DNA from: Sporosarcina sp. E16_8
GTDB lineage: Bacteria > Bacillota > Bacilli > Bacillales_A > Planococcaceae
DNA length: 34,968 nt
Direction of reading: 5' to 3'
NCBI RefSeq assembly: GCF_017347095.1
Contig: NZ_JADPRZ010000038.1
Coordinates: 1 to 34,968 of the forward strand
Made by a program: the position numbers and the translations under genes. Numbering within the stretch: the first letter of the stretch is position 1; each line of letters begins with the position of its first letter. Below are positions 7,258 to 15,975 of this stretch, piece by piece. The notes beneath the pieces are model-generated. The model did no database searches and was not told the DNA's origin. It worked only from the letters and a program-made list of their open reading frames with translations.

Positions 7258-8011
7258 GGACATTCCCCCCGAGAAGAGACAAGACATTCAAAATACGTTG
7301 GAAAAATGTTTGACGTCTTTCATCTTTATAGATTTCATTGAAAAATTCGCCGTCCTTGATGAATAGCACGCGGTCACAATAGCTAGCTGCAATCGGATCA
7401 TGCGTCACCATAACAACAGTGGTTTTTTCGTTTTTATTAATATGACTTAGCAATTCGAGCACATCTTTCGCAGACTTCGAATCGAGATTTCCAGTTGGTT
7501 CATCAGCGAGAATAATTTCCGGTTTATGAATAAGTGCTCGTCCAATCGCCGTTCGTTGGGCTTGTCCCCCCGATAATTCGTCGGGTCTACGCTTCAAAAT
7601 GTCTGTCAAATCAAGACGTGCTGCTGTTTCTGCAATGCGTCTTTCCATTTCAGGAACGGATAAGCCATCAAGGGTCAGCGGCAAAACGAGATTCTCTTCT
7701 ACTGTCAGCATTTGAAGAAGATTTATATCTTGAAAAACGAAGCCGAGATTGCGCCTTCTAAATAGTGCGAGGTCGTTTTTCTTGAGCGCTTCTGGTTCGA
7801 TTCCATTTATCATCAGGCGTCCGTATGTCGGTAATGTAATCGTCGAAATCAAGTTCAGCAAAGTTGTTTTTCCGCTTCCTGAAGGGCCCATTACTGCGAC
7901 GAACTCGCCTTCCTCCACTTCAAAATCAAGACGGTTCAATGCCCGGTGCATCACTTTTCCTTCATATATTTTCGTCACTTCCGTCAGTTCCACGATCGTG
8001 TTCCGTTTCAC
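7229..8011 (-). CDS. BceA/YxdL-type ABC transporter ATPase
   Basis: Energises the adjacent permease. Walker A GPSGSGKTT, Q-loop VFQDINLLQ, signature LSGGQAQR, Walker B IILADEPTG with NLDSKSA, and the H-loop VMVTHDP are all present. The C-terminal extension DERRQTFFQRILNVLSLLGG is typical of the BceA group. The start is uncertain: the frame is open to 8038, and I prefer GTG at 8011 because family members begin only a few residues before the VELTEV strand; no candidate has a strong ribosome site. The gene overlaps the kinase gene upstream by about 50 bases and the permease gene downstream by 29, implying translational coupling. Confidence 0.9.
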   Translation of the reverse strand: MKRNTIVELTEVTKIYEGKVMHRALNRLDFEVEEGEFVAVMGPSGSGKTTLLNLISTITLPTYGRLMINGIEPEALKKNDLALFRRRNLGFVFQDINLLQMLTVEENLVLPLTLDGLSVPEMERRIAETAARLDLTDILKRRPDELSGGQAQRTAIGRALIHKPEIILADEPTGNLDSKSAKDVLELLSHINKNEKTTVVMVTHDPIAASYCDRVLFIKDGEFFNEIYKDERRQTFFQRILNVLSLLGGNVHDLSSVRLP

Positions 8012-9014
8012 TCGTCTCGCCTGCCTCTCCATTTTCAAAAAGGACTGTTACCGTTGTCCCGATTCCTTTTTCAGAGTCGATTGACAATGGATGACCTAAC
8101 CGGTTGCATACTTCTGACGCAATAAATAGTCCCATTCCCGTTGATTCGCCGGTCAGTCGGCCATTTTCACCAGTAAAGAAAGCTTTGGTAACTCGCTTCA
8201 AATCCGAAGATGGGATACCAATCCCTTCATCCTGAATCATCAATTGCAGTCCATTCCCTGTGCAATTCGCGATTAAATGGACTTTCTTCCCTTCATCGAA
8301 TGTATATTTCACCGCATTAGTAATGAACTGCCCGATGACTATTTTCATCCACTTCGCATCCGTGGCAACAAGAAAGTTATCATCGATTGAAATAACTGGG
8401 AATACACCATTTGTGATGAATAGCCGCTTATGTTCCGTTACGATTTCTTGCACTAGTTTTTTTAAACCAATGCGCTCGATTTGCATATCTTGTTCAAACG
8501 TTTCGAGCCGCGCATTGACAAGTACCGAATCGAGTCCATGCCGTATTTTCTCTACCTCTTCAGTTATACTGTCACGGTCAAGGTCATCTTTTTCCTGCAG
8601 TAAAAGTCCCATAACGGAAATTGGTGTTTTCATCTGATGGACCCACTGGTTCATAAAATGGAGTTGCCGATGTTGGGCTGCATATAAGCGTTGCACTTCA
8701 TTTTGATACAGTCGGTACAATTCACGTGTAAACTCGGTCGTTTGCCTATGCTCCGGTGCTTGCGCAAATCGGATAAGTGCATCTTCCATTTTATCTGGCT
8801 TACGTGTGATTGCAGCGTAAAATGAACGCCTCATAATAAACTTCCCCAGTAAATAGCCGCCTGTCAACAACATACTCATACTGATTGAATAGACAGCTGT
8901 ATTGAAATTGCGGAAACCATCCAACCAATACAGCAGCATAATAAACAATATAAGAATTAATTGAAAAACGAGAAAAGATAGATGTTCTCTTAGAAAAAGG
9001 CTGAGCTTTTTCAT
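7962..9014 (-). CDS. BceS-type intramembrane-sensing histidine kinase
   Basis: A 350-residue sensor kinase with two membrane segments (about 13-30 and 41-59) joined by a loop of only about ten residues, the hallmark of kinases that do not sense ligand themselves but read the state of the partner BceAB transporter. The phosphoacceptor is H126 in NQWVHQMKTPISVM, followed by the N-box (ITNAVKYT) and the G-boxes DEGIGI and STGMGLFIA. Its ATG overlaps the stop of the response regulator by four bases. It would phosphorylate that regulator when the transporter engages its peptide. Confidence 0.92.
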   Translation of the reverse strand: MKKLSLFLREHLSFLVFQLILILFIMLLYWLDGFRNFNTAVYSISMSMLLTGGYLLGKFIMRRSFYAAITRKPDKMEDALIRFAQAPEHRQTTEFTRELYRLYQNEVQRLYAAQHRQLHFMNQWVHQMKTPISVMGLLLQEKDDLDRDSITEEVEKIRHGLDSVLVNARLETFEQDMQIERIGLKKLVQEIVTEHKRLFITNGVFPVISIDDNFLVATDAKWMKIVIGQFITNAVKYTFDEGKKVHLIANCTGNGLQLMIQDEGIGIPSSDLKRVTKAFFTGENGRLTGESTGMGLFIASEVCNRLGHPLSIDSEKGIGTTVTVLFENGEAGETSETEHDRGTDGSDENI

Positions 9015-9715
9015 GATTCTTCCGGAGCTACTATGAACCGATAACCCGCACCGCGCACGGTCTCGATAGAAGATTTAATAGCATAATCAGCCAGTTTCTT
9101 ACGCACCCTGGTCATATTAACGTTTAATGTATTTTCATCGACAAATGACTGATCATCCCATAGTTCTTCAAGCAGTTTTTCCCGCGACACAACTTTCGGC
9201 GCCGCGTCCATCAGCAACTCAAGGATGACGCACTCTTTTTTCTGGAGGGGCACGTTATTTTCACGAATATGCAGTTCCATCCGTTCGATATATAAATGAA
9301 GTGCACCGATTTTCACGGTCCGTTCTGATTGGTTAGGAGCGTATTCGCCAAACGTTCTACGTAAATGGCTTCTTATCTTAGCAAGGACGATTTCATAATG
9401 GAATGGTTTCGTGATGAAATCATCTCCACCATTTTCTAGCGCAAATACCTGGTCCATATCACCTGAACGTGCGGAAATGAATAATATAGGACACATTGTA
9501 TGTTGGCGGAGCTGACGACACCAATAATAGCCGTCATAAGAAGGCAGATTGATGTCCAGCAAAATAAGATGCGGATTGAATGCGAGGCTTTCCGCGGTAA
9601 CTTGGTCGAAATCTGCAACGATGGCAACGTCATATTGGTATTTCCGAAGTGTATCTGCTAACAGTTGTGCGATTTTCTTATCATCTTCAACTATGAATAT
9701 ACGATGGTTTTCCAT
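9011..9715 (-). CDS. BceR/YxdJ-type response regulator (OmpR family)
   Basis: 234 residues: receiver domain with the acidic pair ED-D at 10-12, phosphoacceptor D54 (LILLDINLP) and conserved Lys in FITKPF, followed by an OmpR-type winged-helix domain ending GAGYRFIV. It is the first gene of the four-gene operon RR-kinase-ATPase-permease, all overlapping. In known systems the regulator activates the transporter genes; here they are in the same transcription unit, which suggests autoregulation. No BceR-type inverted repeat (TNACA-N4-TGTAA) was seen upstream. ATG with AGGGGACTGACCC upstream. Confidence 0.92.
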   Translation of the reverse strand: MENHRIFIVEDDKKIAQLLADTLRKYQYDVAIVADFDQVTAESLAFNPHLILLDINLPSYDGYYWCRQLRQHTMCPILFISARSGDMDQVFALENGGDDFITKPFHYEIVLAKIRSHLRRTFGEYAPNQSERTVKIGALHLYIERMELHIRENNVPLQKKECVILELLMDAAPKVVSREKLLEELWDDQSFVDENTLNVNMTRVRKKLADYAIKSSIETVRGAGYRFIVAPEES

Positions 9716-9743
9716 GGGTCAGTCCCCTTTCACACTTCCTTAT

Positions 9744-9775
9744 ATTATACAGCAAAAATGGGTGTGGTGTTTGGA
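9744..9775 (-). promoter_or_regulatory. Probable promoter of the Bce-type operon
   Basis: A TATAAT element lies at 9744-9749 on the minus strand, about 30 bases before the start codon. No good -35 hexamer is found at 16-18 bases, which would fit an activator-dependent promoter. Confidence 0.4.
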
Positions 9776-9800
9776 AGACTTTTGGGAATGTTGTTGTGTT

Positions 9801-10200
9801 TTTATGGTGGGAGATTTGGTTAGTTGGCTGGGGGATATGATTGGTTGCCTGGTTATTTGATCGCTTGCCAGGGGATATGATCGCTGGCAAAGTTATATGA
9901 TCGCTTGCCTGTTTATATGATCGCCTGCCAGGTTATATGATCGCTGGCCAGGGGATATGATCGCCTGCCAAGTTATATAATCGCCCGCCAAGTTACATGA
10001 TCGCTTGCCAGGTTATATGATCGCCTGCCAAGTTATATGATCGCTTGCCAGGTTATATGATCGCTAGCCAGGTTATATGATCGCCTGCCAGGTTATATGA
10101 TCGCTGGCAAAGTTATACGATCGCTTGCCTCGTTATATGATCGCCCGCCAGGTTATATGATCGCTTGCCAGCTTATATGATCGTTTGCAAAGAATTAATC
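9801..10200. repeat. 20-bp tandem repeat array (about 18 units)
   Basis: Units of exactly 20 bases with consensus TCGCYTGCCARGTTATATGA run from about 9821 to 10180; a partial unit ends at about 10195 and the left edge decays over one or two units. Units differ by a few substitutions, mostly in YTGCCARG, without any indel, so the register holds over 340 bases. The array lies between the terminator of lplJ and the promoter of the Bce-type operon. There are no spacers, so it is not a CRISPR, and 20-base units would change frame each repeat, so it is not coding. Confidence 0.95.
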
Positions 10201-10202
10201 CA

Positions 10203-10235
10203 ACAAAAAAAGCCCGACATATAGTCAGGCTTTTA
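10203..10235 (-). terminator. Terminator of lplJ
   Basis: On the minus strand AAAGCCTGAC pairs with GTCGGGCTTT around TATAT, followed by a run of T. Confidence 0.8.
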
Positions 10236-10241
10236 ATTTCA

Positions 10242-11234
10242 TTAATAAATCAATTGAAGGAACTCTTCTTTCGTAATGCCACCTAGATATGTCGGAATGT
10301 CAATCGATGCAAGTGCTTCGCTAATTGCCTGTCTTTCATACTGGACACCCTTCAAGCTTTCCTCGATAACTGCCACTTCGCCGACGCCGAAAAAGTCGCC
10401 GAAAATGCTGATGTCTTCCATAATTCCTTTTTTCACTTGGATATGGACATCAATGCCGCCTACTGGGAATCTGTGCGTGTGCTGCATATTAAACTTCGGT
10501 GATTTACCATAGTTCCAATCCCAATTGCCATACCGCTCGGCAGATAGCTCGCGAATGTTTGTCCAATCTTCATCCGTCAACTCTAAATATTGAATCTTTT
10601 CTTCTCCACCGAAAATTGATTTCAGTATTTCCATCCGGAACTGTTCAATTGTCATTGATTCATTCAGGAATTCGGAAATATTCGCCACACGACTGCGGAT
10701 TGATTTAATGCCTTTTGATTCAATTTTATCTTTGCGTACTTTTAGTGCTGAAACAACACGCTCGATTTCTGTATCGAACATCAGTGTCCCGTGGCTGAAC
10801 ATACGGCCATTCGTTGAAAACTGTGCGTTCCCTGAAACCTTACGCCCCTCAACAAGAATGTCATTGCGTCCTAGTAACTCTGCTTTGACGCCCATTTCTG
10901 CCAACGCCTGAACGACAGGCTCCGTCACTTTTTTAAAGTTGCGGAACGATTCCCCATCGTCTTTTGTTAGGAAACTGTAATTCAAGTTGCCTAAATCGTG
11001 ATAGACTGCGCCCCCGCCGGACAGACGTCGAACAACATGAATGCCGTTTGCTTCCACATATTCTGTATCAATCTCTTCAATCGTATTTTGATTTTTACCG
11101 ATGATAATAGAAGGTTCGTTAATATAGAACAGCAAAAACGAATCTTTATCGATATCCATATTCTTAAGGACGTATTCCTCTATTGCCAAGTTGATATGTG
11201 GATCTGTAATCCCTTTATTATCAATGAAATACAT
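10242..11234 (-). CDS. lplJ: Lipoate-protein ligase LplJ
   Basis: Attaches free lipoate, via lipoyl-AMP, to the lipoyl domains of dehydrogenase complexes and GcvH in the cytoplasm. The 330 residues follow B. subtilis LplJ closely: RRLSGGGAVYHD at 69-80 (nucleotide and lipoate binding), K132 in NDILVEGRKVSGNAQ (the lysine that contacts the adenylate), FSHGTLMFD, and the C-terminal accessory domain ending FLQLIY. ATG preceded by GAGGAGCGAT. Its neighbours (lcfB on one side, YhfH-like genes on the other) match the B. subtilis order yhfH-yhfI-lplJ-yhfK-lcfB, with yhfI and yhfK replaced here by the Bce-type operon. Confidence 0.95.
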   Translation of the reverse strand: MYFIDNKGITDPHINLAIEEYVLKNMDIDKDSFLLFYINEPSIIIGKNQNTIEEIDTEYVEANGIHVVRRLSGGGAVYHDLGNLNYSFLTKDDGESFRNFKKVTEPVVQALAEMGVKAELLGRNDILVEGRKVSGNAQFSTNGRMFSHGTLMFDTEIERVVSALKVRKDKIESKGIKSIRSRVANISEFLNESMTIEQFRMEILKSIFGGEEKIQYLELTDEDWTNIRELSAERYGNWDWNYGKSPKFNMQHTHRFPVGGIDVHIQVKKGIMEDISIFGDFFGVGEVAVIEESLKGVQYERQAISEALASIDIPTYLGGITKEEFLQLIY

Positions 11235-11331
11235 AGTATATCGCTCCTCATTAATCGCTTTTCACCTATTTTATCATTTTTAACAAGAGAAGACCTTACT
11301 TCTTAACTTTCAGAATAAATCGTTAAATGTG

Positions 11332-11356
11332 TTGACATCTACCCCACTGTTATAAT
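11332..11356 (+). promoter_or_regulatory. Consensus hexamers with short spacing
   Basis: TTGACA at 11332-11337 and TATAAT at 11351-11356 are both perfect but only 13 bases apart, too close for ordinary sigma-A recognition. They face the YhfH-like genes across the dispersed repeat. Function is uncertain. Confidence 0.25.
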
Positions 11357-11394
11357 ACACTACTAATAACATATTTAGTTGTAGTACAAAAAAA

Positions 11395-11639
11395 CAAAAG
11401 CGCAAGCGCCTGTTCAGGGGCGACAGCATAAGACGGGTAAAGGAAGGCATGTCTAAGTTCGCGACGTCGTGTCGCAACGACTGCATGACCTGCATCCTGC
11501 AGGCCCAAGCGGCGTTCTTTGCTGCACAGCCGGATCGACAAATTTAGGAACACAGCCAAAGTACGCCGCGTCCTGCGGCAATGTCTGCGTGATCCACATC
11601 CTGTGGACCCCCGAGCCCCTAGGCGCTGAAGTCTGGACG
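11395..11639 (+). repeat. Dispersed structured repeat, family 1, copy 1
   Basis: Begins CAAAAGCGCAAGCGCCTGTT and ends GCCCCTAGGCGCTGAAGTC. The two ends pair (AGCGCCT with AGGCGCT, then AGGGGC with GCCCCT after a 4-base bulge), enclosing about 200 bases. The interior holds two related sub-hairpins (CTGCATCCTGCAGG and CCACATCCTGTGG). Other copies lie at 25375, 28886 and 29009. Confidence 0.75.
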
Positions 11640-11716
11640 TGTAATCTCTATGTTGCAACTTATCCACAGTTCGTGATTCTATAGTTTCCAAGCAACTATA
11701 AAGGGAGGTAAACAAT

Positions 11717-11842
11717 ATGATTGAGAATGTCATCGAGTTTTTCAAAAATCTACCTGCTAAAATTTGTACTTCATGCGGGAATGAAATCGACGAGCAACAT
11801 GAATGCTACGGTAACAAATGTGACAACTGCAACATCTTGTGA
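11717..11842 (+). CDS. YhfH-like zinc-ribbon microprotein, copy 1
   Basis: A 41-residue protein: an amphipathic start MIENVIEFFKNLPAK, then CTSCGNEI, EQHECYGNKCDNC. The two CxxC pairs with an intervening Cys make a small zinc-ribbon likely. It resembles the YhfH family of Bacillus, found beside lplJ as here; the family has no assigned function that I know of. AAGGGAGG lies eight bases before the ATG. The next copy starts exactly 204 bases later. Confidence 0.85.
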   Translation: MIENVIEFFKNLPAKICTSCGNEIDEQHECYGNKCDNCNIL

Positions 11843-11920
11843 TTTTTTTTGCAGAACCTGTACTACCACACTTACAGCACTTCATCCAATACTAATACAA
11901 CCGAAAAGGGGATAGTAACT

Positions 11921-12046
11921 ATGATTGAAAATGTAATTGAGTTTTTTAAAAACCTGCCTACTAAAGTTTGTGTATCATGCGGCAATGAAATCGAAGAACA
12001 ACATGAGTGTTACGGTAATAAATGCGATGCCTGCAATATTGTGTAA
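11921..12046 (+). CDS. YhfH-like zinc-ribbon microprotein, copy 2
   Basis: 41 residues, differing from copy 1 only at a few positions (LPTKVCVSCG, IEEQHE, CDACNIV). All five Cys and the His of EQHECYGNKC are kept, so purifying selection has probably acted since duplication. AAGGGGATAG precedes the ATG. The intergenic spacers before copies 2 and 3 share CTGTACTA and ACTAATACAA, so the duplicated unit included the leader. Confidence 0.85.
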   Translation: MIENVIEFFKNLPTKVCVSCGNEIEEQHECYGNKCDACNIV

Positions 12047-12124
12047 TTCTCCGCATATACTGTACTAGCACAACGATAATAATTAATTTAACACTAATAC
12101 AAATTGGGAAGGGGTGAATGAGAT

Positions 12125-12250
12125 ATGCTTGAAAATGTCCTTGAGTTTTTCAAAAATTTACCCGCTAAAGTTTGTACGATATGCGGGAATGAAATCGAAG
12201 AGCAGCATGAGTGCTACGGGAATAAATGCGACGATTGCAATATCTTGTGA
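12125..12250 (+). CDS. YhfH-like zinc-ribbon microprotein, copy 3
   Basis: 41 residues beginning MLENVLEFFKNLPAKVCTIC and ending in CDDCNIL. Cys ligands are identical in position to copies 1 and 2. AAGGGGTG lies eight bases upstream of the ATG. It is the last of the tandem set and is followed six bases later by the shared terminator with hemY. Confidence 0.85.
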   Translation: MLENVLEFFKNLPAKVCTICGNEIEEQHECYGNKCDDCNIL

Positions 12251-12255
12251 CAACC

Positions 12256-12293
12256 AAAAACAGCCGCGGAGATAATCTCCTGCGGCTGTTTTT
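12256..12293. terminator. Bidirectional terminator between YhfH-like genes and hemY
   Basis: AAAAACAGCCGC and GCGGCTGTTTTT form an outer 12-bp stem with an inner GAGAT/ATCTC stem. A and T runs on either side allow it to work for both convergent units. Confidence 0.85.
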
Positions 12294-12305
12294 GATTGAA
12301 TCGAG

Positions 12306-13742
12306 TTAAAATAAATCTGCCAATACTTCTTTCACTGCCGCTCTTCCCTGATCAATACAATCGGGTAATCCGACTCCATTATAAGATGCACCGGCGAGTT
12401 TTACTTGTGGGAACTTCGATTCCAGTTCCGCGCGGGCTGTTACAATCCGCTGTTTGTGACCAACCCGGTATTGCGGTCGGTCTTTTTTAAAACGGGTAAT
12501 AACCGTGAAATCCGGTTTCCCTGTAATATTCATGACTTCACCAAGATCAGCAAGGACGATTTTCTCAATTTCAGCATCTGGCAAGTCCACAATCGCTTCA
12601 TCGCCTACTCGACCTACGAAGGCCCGGATTAGCACTTTTCCAGCCGGCGTTGTCGTCGGCCATTTTCGGTGCGTCCACGTGCACGCCGTAATTGAATAAT
12701 CGCTGCTTCTTGAAACAAGAAAACCGGTTCCTTCTTTGTCCTGTACGACATGTTCCTCTGAAAAAGCAAGTGCCACTGTCGCAACAGACGTTGTCGGTAT
12801 TTCTCTTAAATCTTGCAATAATCCGTGCGGAGCAAATAAGCGACCCGCCATCTCATGCCCAGTTGTAAGTATAATTGCATCGGCTTCGATTTTACGGCCG
12901 TCATTCATTTCAAGTATAGTCTTTTCTCCAGCCATTCCTGGCGCCTCGATTGCATCGATTCGGACACCTTTCATGACGGAACCTGGTTCAAGTTGTTGTT
13001 CAATTGCTTCAACAACTGTTTCAAGTCCATTACGGAACGTGTGAAAAACGCCTTCTTTCTTAGCGCCGTGTCCGTCTTTCTGCGGTACTTGTTTCGGAGT
13101 TGTTTTTTTCATCCCAAGAATGAGGCTTCGATGTTTCTTTTCTACTGCGTAAAACTGTGGGAATGTAGATTCCAAACTCATATGGTCAATATCCCCTGCG
13201 TAAACGCCAGATAACAACGGTTCAATTAAGTTCTCGACAATTTCTCCACCAAAACGTCTGCGAAAAAACCCACCGAGTGACTGATCCCCTTTGATATTTG
13301 AACGTGGGAGGACGAAATCGCCAGCCGCACGCAGTTTTCCAGCTAACGAAAACAGTCCCGTTTTCAGGAACGGACCAATTTCCGTTGGGATACCCATGAC
13401 AGAACCGCCCGGAATCGGATGCAACTCACCGCCGACAAGTACATATGCCTGCCCTGTCGCATTTTTTACTAGTTCCCCTTCGATTCCAAGGTCTTCCGCA
13501 AGAATTCCCATGCTTTTTTTCCGTATAAGAAATGAATCCGGACCACGCTCGATGATAAAGCCGTTACGCCGGACTGTCTGGATTTTTCCGCCAAGTCGAT
13601 TTGACGCTTCGACAAGGATGACATCTAGAGGTAAGCCTTTTTCACGCGCTTCTTTCTGCATATAAAATGCCGCGGAGAGGCCCGTAATCCCTCCGCCGAC
13701 AATAACGACTTTCTTATTTTGTCCGTTCATGTCCCCCATCAC
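12306..13742 (-). CDS. hemY: Coproporphyrinogen III oxidase (HemY/CgoX)
   Basis: FAD enzyme that oxidises coproporphyrinogen III to coproporphyrin III in the coproporphyrin-dependent heme pathway of Gram-positive bacteria (historically called protoporphyrinogen oxidase). The N-terminal dinucleotide fold VVIVGGGITGLSAAFYM and the FAD region ASNRLGGKIQT are clear; the C-terminus has the conserved GVGLPDCIDQG. 478 residues from a GTG at 13742, 15 bases after the hemH stop. Alternative ATGs at 13739 and 13730 (MNGQNKK, best fit to B. subtilis) exist, and none has a convincing ribosome site. It is the last gene of hemE-hemH-hemY. Confidence 0.93.
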   Translation of the reverse strand: MMGDMNGQNKKVVIVGGGITGLSAAFYMQKEAREKGLPLDVILVEASNRLGGKIQTVRRNGFIIERGPDSFLIRKKSMGILAEDLGIEGELVKNATGQAYVLVGGELHPIPGGSVMGIPTEIGPFLKTGLFSLAGKLRAAGDFVLPRSNIKGDQSLGGFFRRRFGGEIVENLIEPLLSGVYAGDIDHMSLESTFPQFYAVEKKHRSLILGMKKTTPKQVPQKDGHGAKKEGVFHTFRNGLETVVEAIEQQLEPGSVMKGVRIDAIEAPGMAGEKTILEMNDGRKIEADAIILTTGHEMAGRLFAPHGLLQDLREIPTTSVATVALAFSEEHVVQDKEGTGFLVSRSSDYSITACTWTHRKWPTTTPAGKVLIRAFVGRVGDEAIVDLPDAEIEKIVLADLGEVMNITGKPDFTVITRFKKDRPQYRVGHKQRIVTARAELESKFPQVKLAGASYNGVGLPDCIDQGRAAVKEVLADLF

Positions 13743-13757
13743 TTTCTTTCAACCATA

Positions 13758-14690
13758 TTAAACCTCTTTCATCTTAGCAAATACCGCGTCCACCATCGCA
13801 TCAACGAATAGCGGATCAATGTTCGGCATTGCCGGACGGTAGTAGGATGCACCGATTTCATCACACACAACTTTGCACTCATAATCATTGTCAAATAGCA
13901 CTTCAAGGTGATCGGAAACGAACCCGACTGGTGTATAGACAAATGTCTTATAGCCTTTGTCGTTATGCAAGCTGCGTGTCAAATCCTGAACATCGGGACC
14001 AAGCCATGGTTCAGGCGTTTGCCCTGCACTTTGCCAGCCTAGTTCATAATTTTTTACACCAGCAGCTGTCGCAATCAATTCAGCTGTTTCTTTCAACTGG
14101 TCTGGATATGGATCGCCACTTGCGATAATTTTCTCCGGTAATGAATGAGCTGAAACAATCAGACACGCCGTCGCTCTCTCTTCTTCGCTCATACTGTCGA
14201 ATGTACCGCGCACTTTATCAGTCCAGTATTCAATAAACTTCGGTTGTTTGTACCAACTTTCGACAGAAGTAACCGTGATGCCGTGCTTCTCTGCTTCTTC
14301 TTTTGCCCGACCGTTATACGATTTAACAGAAAACGTTGAGAAATGCGGTGCAAGCACGATTGATACTGCTTCTGTAATCCCATCTTGATGCATTTTTTCT
14401 ACTGCCTCTTCGATGAATGGCGTAATATGTTTTAATCCGATATAGACCTTGAAGTCGATGTCATCCTGTACTTCATTCAGACGATTGCATAGTGCATTTG
14501 CCTGGTCTTCAGTTATTCTCGCAAGCGGAGAAATTCCGCCAATCGCCTCGTAGCGATTACGAAGGTCTTGCAATTGTTCGGGTGCTGGCGGACGACCGCG
14601 GCGGATATGCGTGTAATACGATTCAATATCCTCTTCCTTATTCGGTGTCCCGTAGGCCATCACTAAAAGTCCCATTTGTTTCTTCGTCAT
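13758..14690 (-). CDS. hemH: Coproporphyrin ferrochelatase (HemH/CpfC)
   Basis: Inserts ferrous iron into coproporphyrin III. 310 residues, the same length as B. subtilis HemH. The catalytic His is in [11 protein letters not shown] (about residue 182) and the metal-site Glu in [14 protein letters not shown]. Start at ATG 14690 because GAGGTG lies six bases upstream; a GTG three codons earlier is part of that ribosome site. It sits between hemE (30 bases upstream) and hemY in one transcription unit. Confidence 0.95.
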   Translation of the reverse strand: MTKKQMGLLVMAYGTPNKEEDIESYYTHIRRGRPPAPEQLQDLRNRYEAIGGISPLARITEDQANALCNRLNEVQDDIDFKVYIGLKHITPFIEEAVEKMHQDGITEAVSIVLAPHFSTFSVKSYNGRAKEEAEKHGITVTSVESWYKQPKFIEYWTDKVRGTFDSMSEEERATACLIVSAHSLPEKIIASGDPYPDQLKETAELIATAAGVKNYELGWQSAGQTPEPWLGPDVQDLTRSLHNDKGYKTFVYTPVGFVSDHLEVLFDNDYECKVVCDEIGASYYRPAMPNIDPLFVDAMVDAVFAKMKEV

Positions 14691-14720
14691 AACATTCACC
14701 TCTTTGTTTGGATCAGCACG

Positions 14721-15761
14721 TTATTTACGCAGCTGTGCACTATATTCATGAACAAATTCAGTTAGTTTTTTCAATGTTGCTGGTTTAACATCAGGGAACA
14801 CGCCATGACCGAGATTGAAAATGTGATTACCATGCTCGACACCTTGCTCGATGATGACTTTCGCACGCTCTTTGATAATGCTCCAATCTGCAAGTAGCAA
14901 TGCCGGGTCAAGATTCCCTTGCAACGGCTTCGTTAGACCGCGTTCTCCTGCTTCCTTGATAGACATGCGCCAGTCAAGACCAACAACGTCTACAGGCAGG
15001 TCATGCCATTCGTTTGCCAAGTGGCTTGCGCCGACACCAAATGTGATTAGTGGAACGTTCAATTTACGCAGTTCTGTGAAAATACGTGTCATAACTGGTT
15101 TGATGAAAATACGGTAATCAGATACATTTAATGCCCCTACCCACGAATCAAAGATTTGAATTGCTTTTGCACCCGCATTAACTTGTGCAGTAATATACGT
15201 AATCGTCATATCTGCTAGTTTGTCCATTAGTGCGAACCACGCTTCTGGCTCAGATACCATGAATGATTTCGTCAAGTTGTAGCTTTTCGAAGGTCCGCCT
15301 TCAATCATATAACTCGCCAATGTGAAAGGCGCTCCCGCAAAACCGATAAGTGGAACATTCAATTGTTCCTTCGTCAGAATTTTAATCGTTTCAAGAACGA
15401 AAGGAATATCATCTTGTGGTGATAAATCGCCAAGATTATAGACATCCTGAACTGTACGGATTGGATTTGAGATAACTGGACCAACGCCCGCTTTGATTTT
15501 CACATCGATACCAATTCCCGGTAATGGTGTAACGATGTCTTTGTATAGAATTGCCGCGTCAACATTATACTGATCGACCGGAAGTTTTGTAACATATGCA
15601 CAAAGTTCAGGCTGGTGCGTAATTTCTTCAAGAGAGTATTTCTCCTTGATTTTCAGGTATTCCGGTTGTGAACGTCCTGCTTGCCTCATGTACCAAGCCG
15701 GTGTATGATCAATTTTTTCGCCTCTTGCAGCGCGTAGAAGTGTATCATTGAATTTTGTCAT
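14721..15761 (-). CDS. hemE: Uroporphyrinogen decarboxylase HemE
   Basis: Decarboxylates the four acetate side chains of uroporphyrinogen III to give coproporphyrinogen III. 346 residues with the signature [10 protein letters not shown] (21-30), the catalytic Asp region [10 protein letters not shown] (D75), and GGPSKSY and [12 protein letters not shown] later on. It is the first gene of the heme operon; the 5' flank faces the divergent heme monooxygenase gene, so synthesis and turnover of heme share one intergenic region. Confidence 0.96.
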   Translation of the reverse strand: MTKFNDTLLRAARGEKIDHTPAWYMRQAGRSQPEYLKIKEKYSLEEITHQPELCAYVTKLPVDQYNVDAAILYKDIVTPLPGIGIDVKIKAGVGPVISNPIRTVQDVYNLGDLSPQDDIPFVLETIKILTKEQLNVPLIGFAGAPFTLASYMIEGGPSKSYNLTKSFMVSEPEAWFALMDKLADMTITYITAQVNAGAKAIQIFDSWVGALNVSDYRIFIKPVMTRIFTELRKLNVPLITFGVGASHLANEWHDLPVDVVGLDWRMSIKEAGERGLTKPLQGNLDPALLLADWSIIKERAKVIIEQGVEHGNHIFNLGHGVFPDVKPATLKKLTEFVHEYSAQLRK

Positions 15762-15975
15762 TTAATTTATTCCCACTTTCTTAATTAACTATTTCCGTGT
15801 TACATATCCGTACTCAATATAGACGTTTCCCCTAGTAAAGTATAGCTTTTAGCCCCGTTATTCATACAATTGTGCTAACTTTTCACTTTTTCCGCCATGA
15901 TTTTGTCAAAGTTTGTTTTAAGTTCTCAAATAGGGGAAAATAGATTAATAAGAACTAAGGGGAGGTTTTTTGAAA

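Noticed and set aside
9801..10200. CRISPR array
   Set aside because: Repeats are directly adjacent, 20 bases long and without unique spacers, and no cas genes lie nearby.
11660..11668. Perfect DnaA box TTATCCACA, possible origin
   Set aside because: A single box without neighbours, AT-rich unwinding region or dnaA/dnaN nearby; one chance match to a 9-mer in 35 kb is not surprising.
15770..15960. Fur box or shared heme-responsive operator between hemE and hmoB
   Set aside because: No recognisable inverted repeat of the Fur or PerR type was found in this interval.
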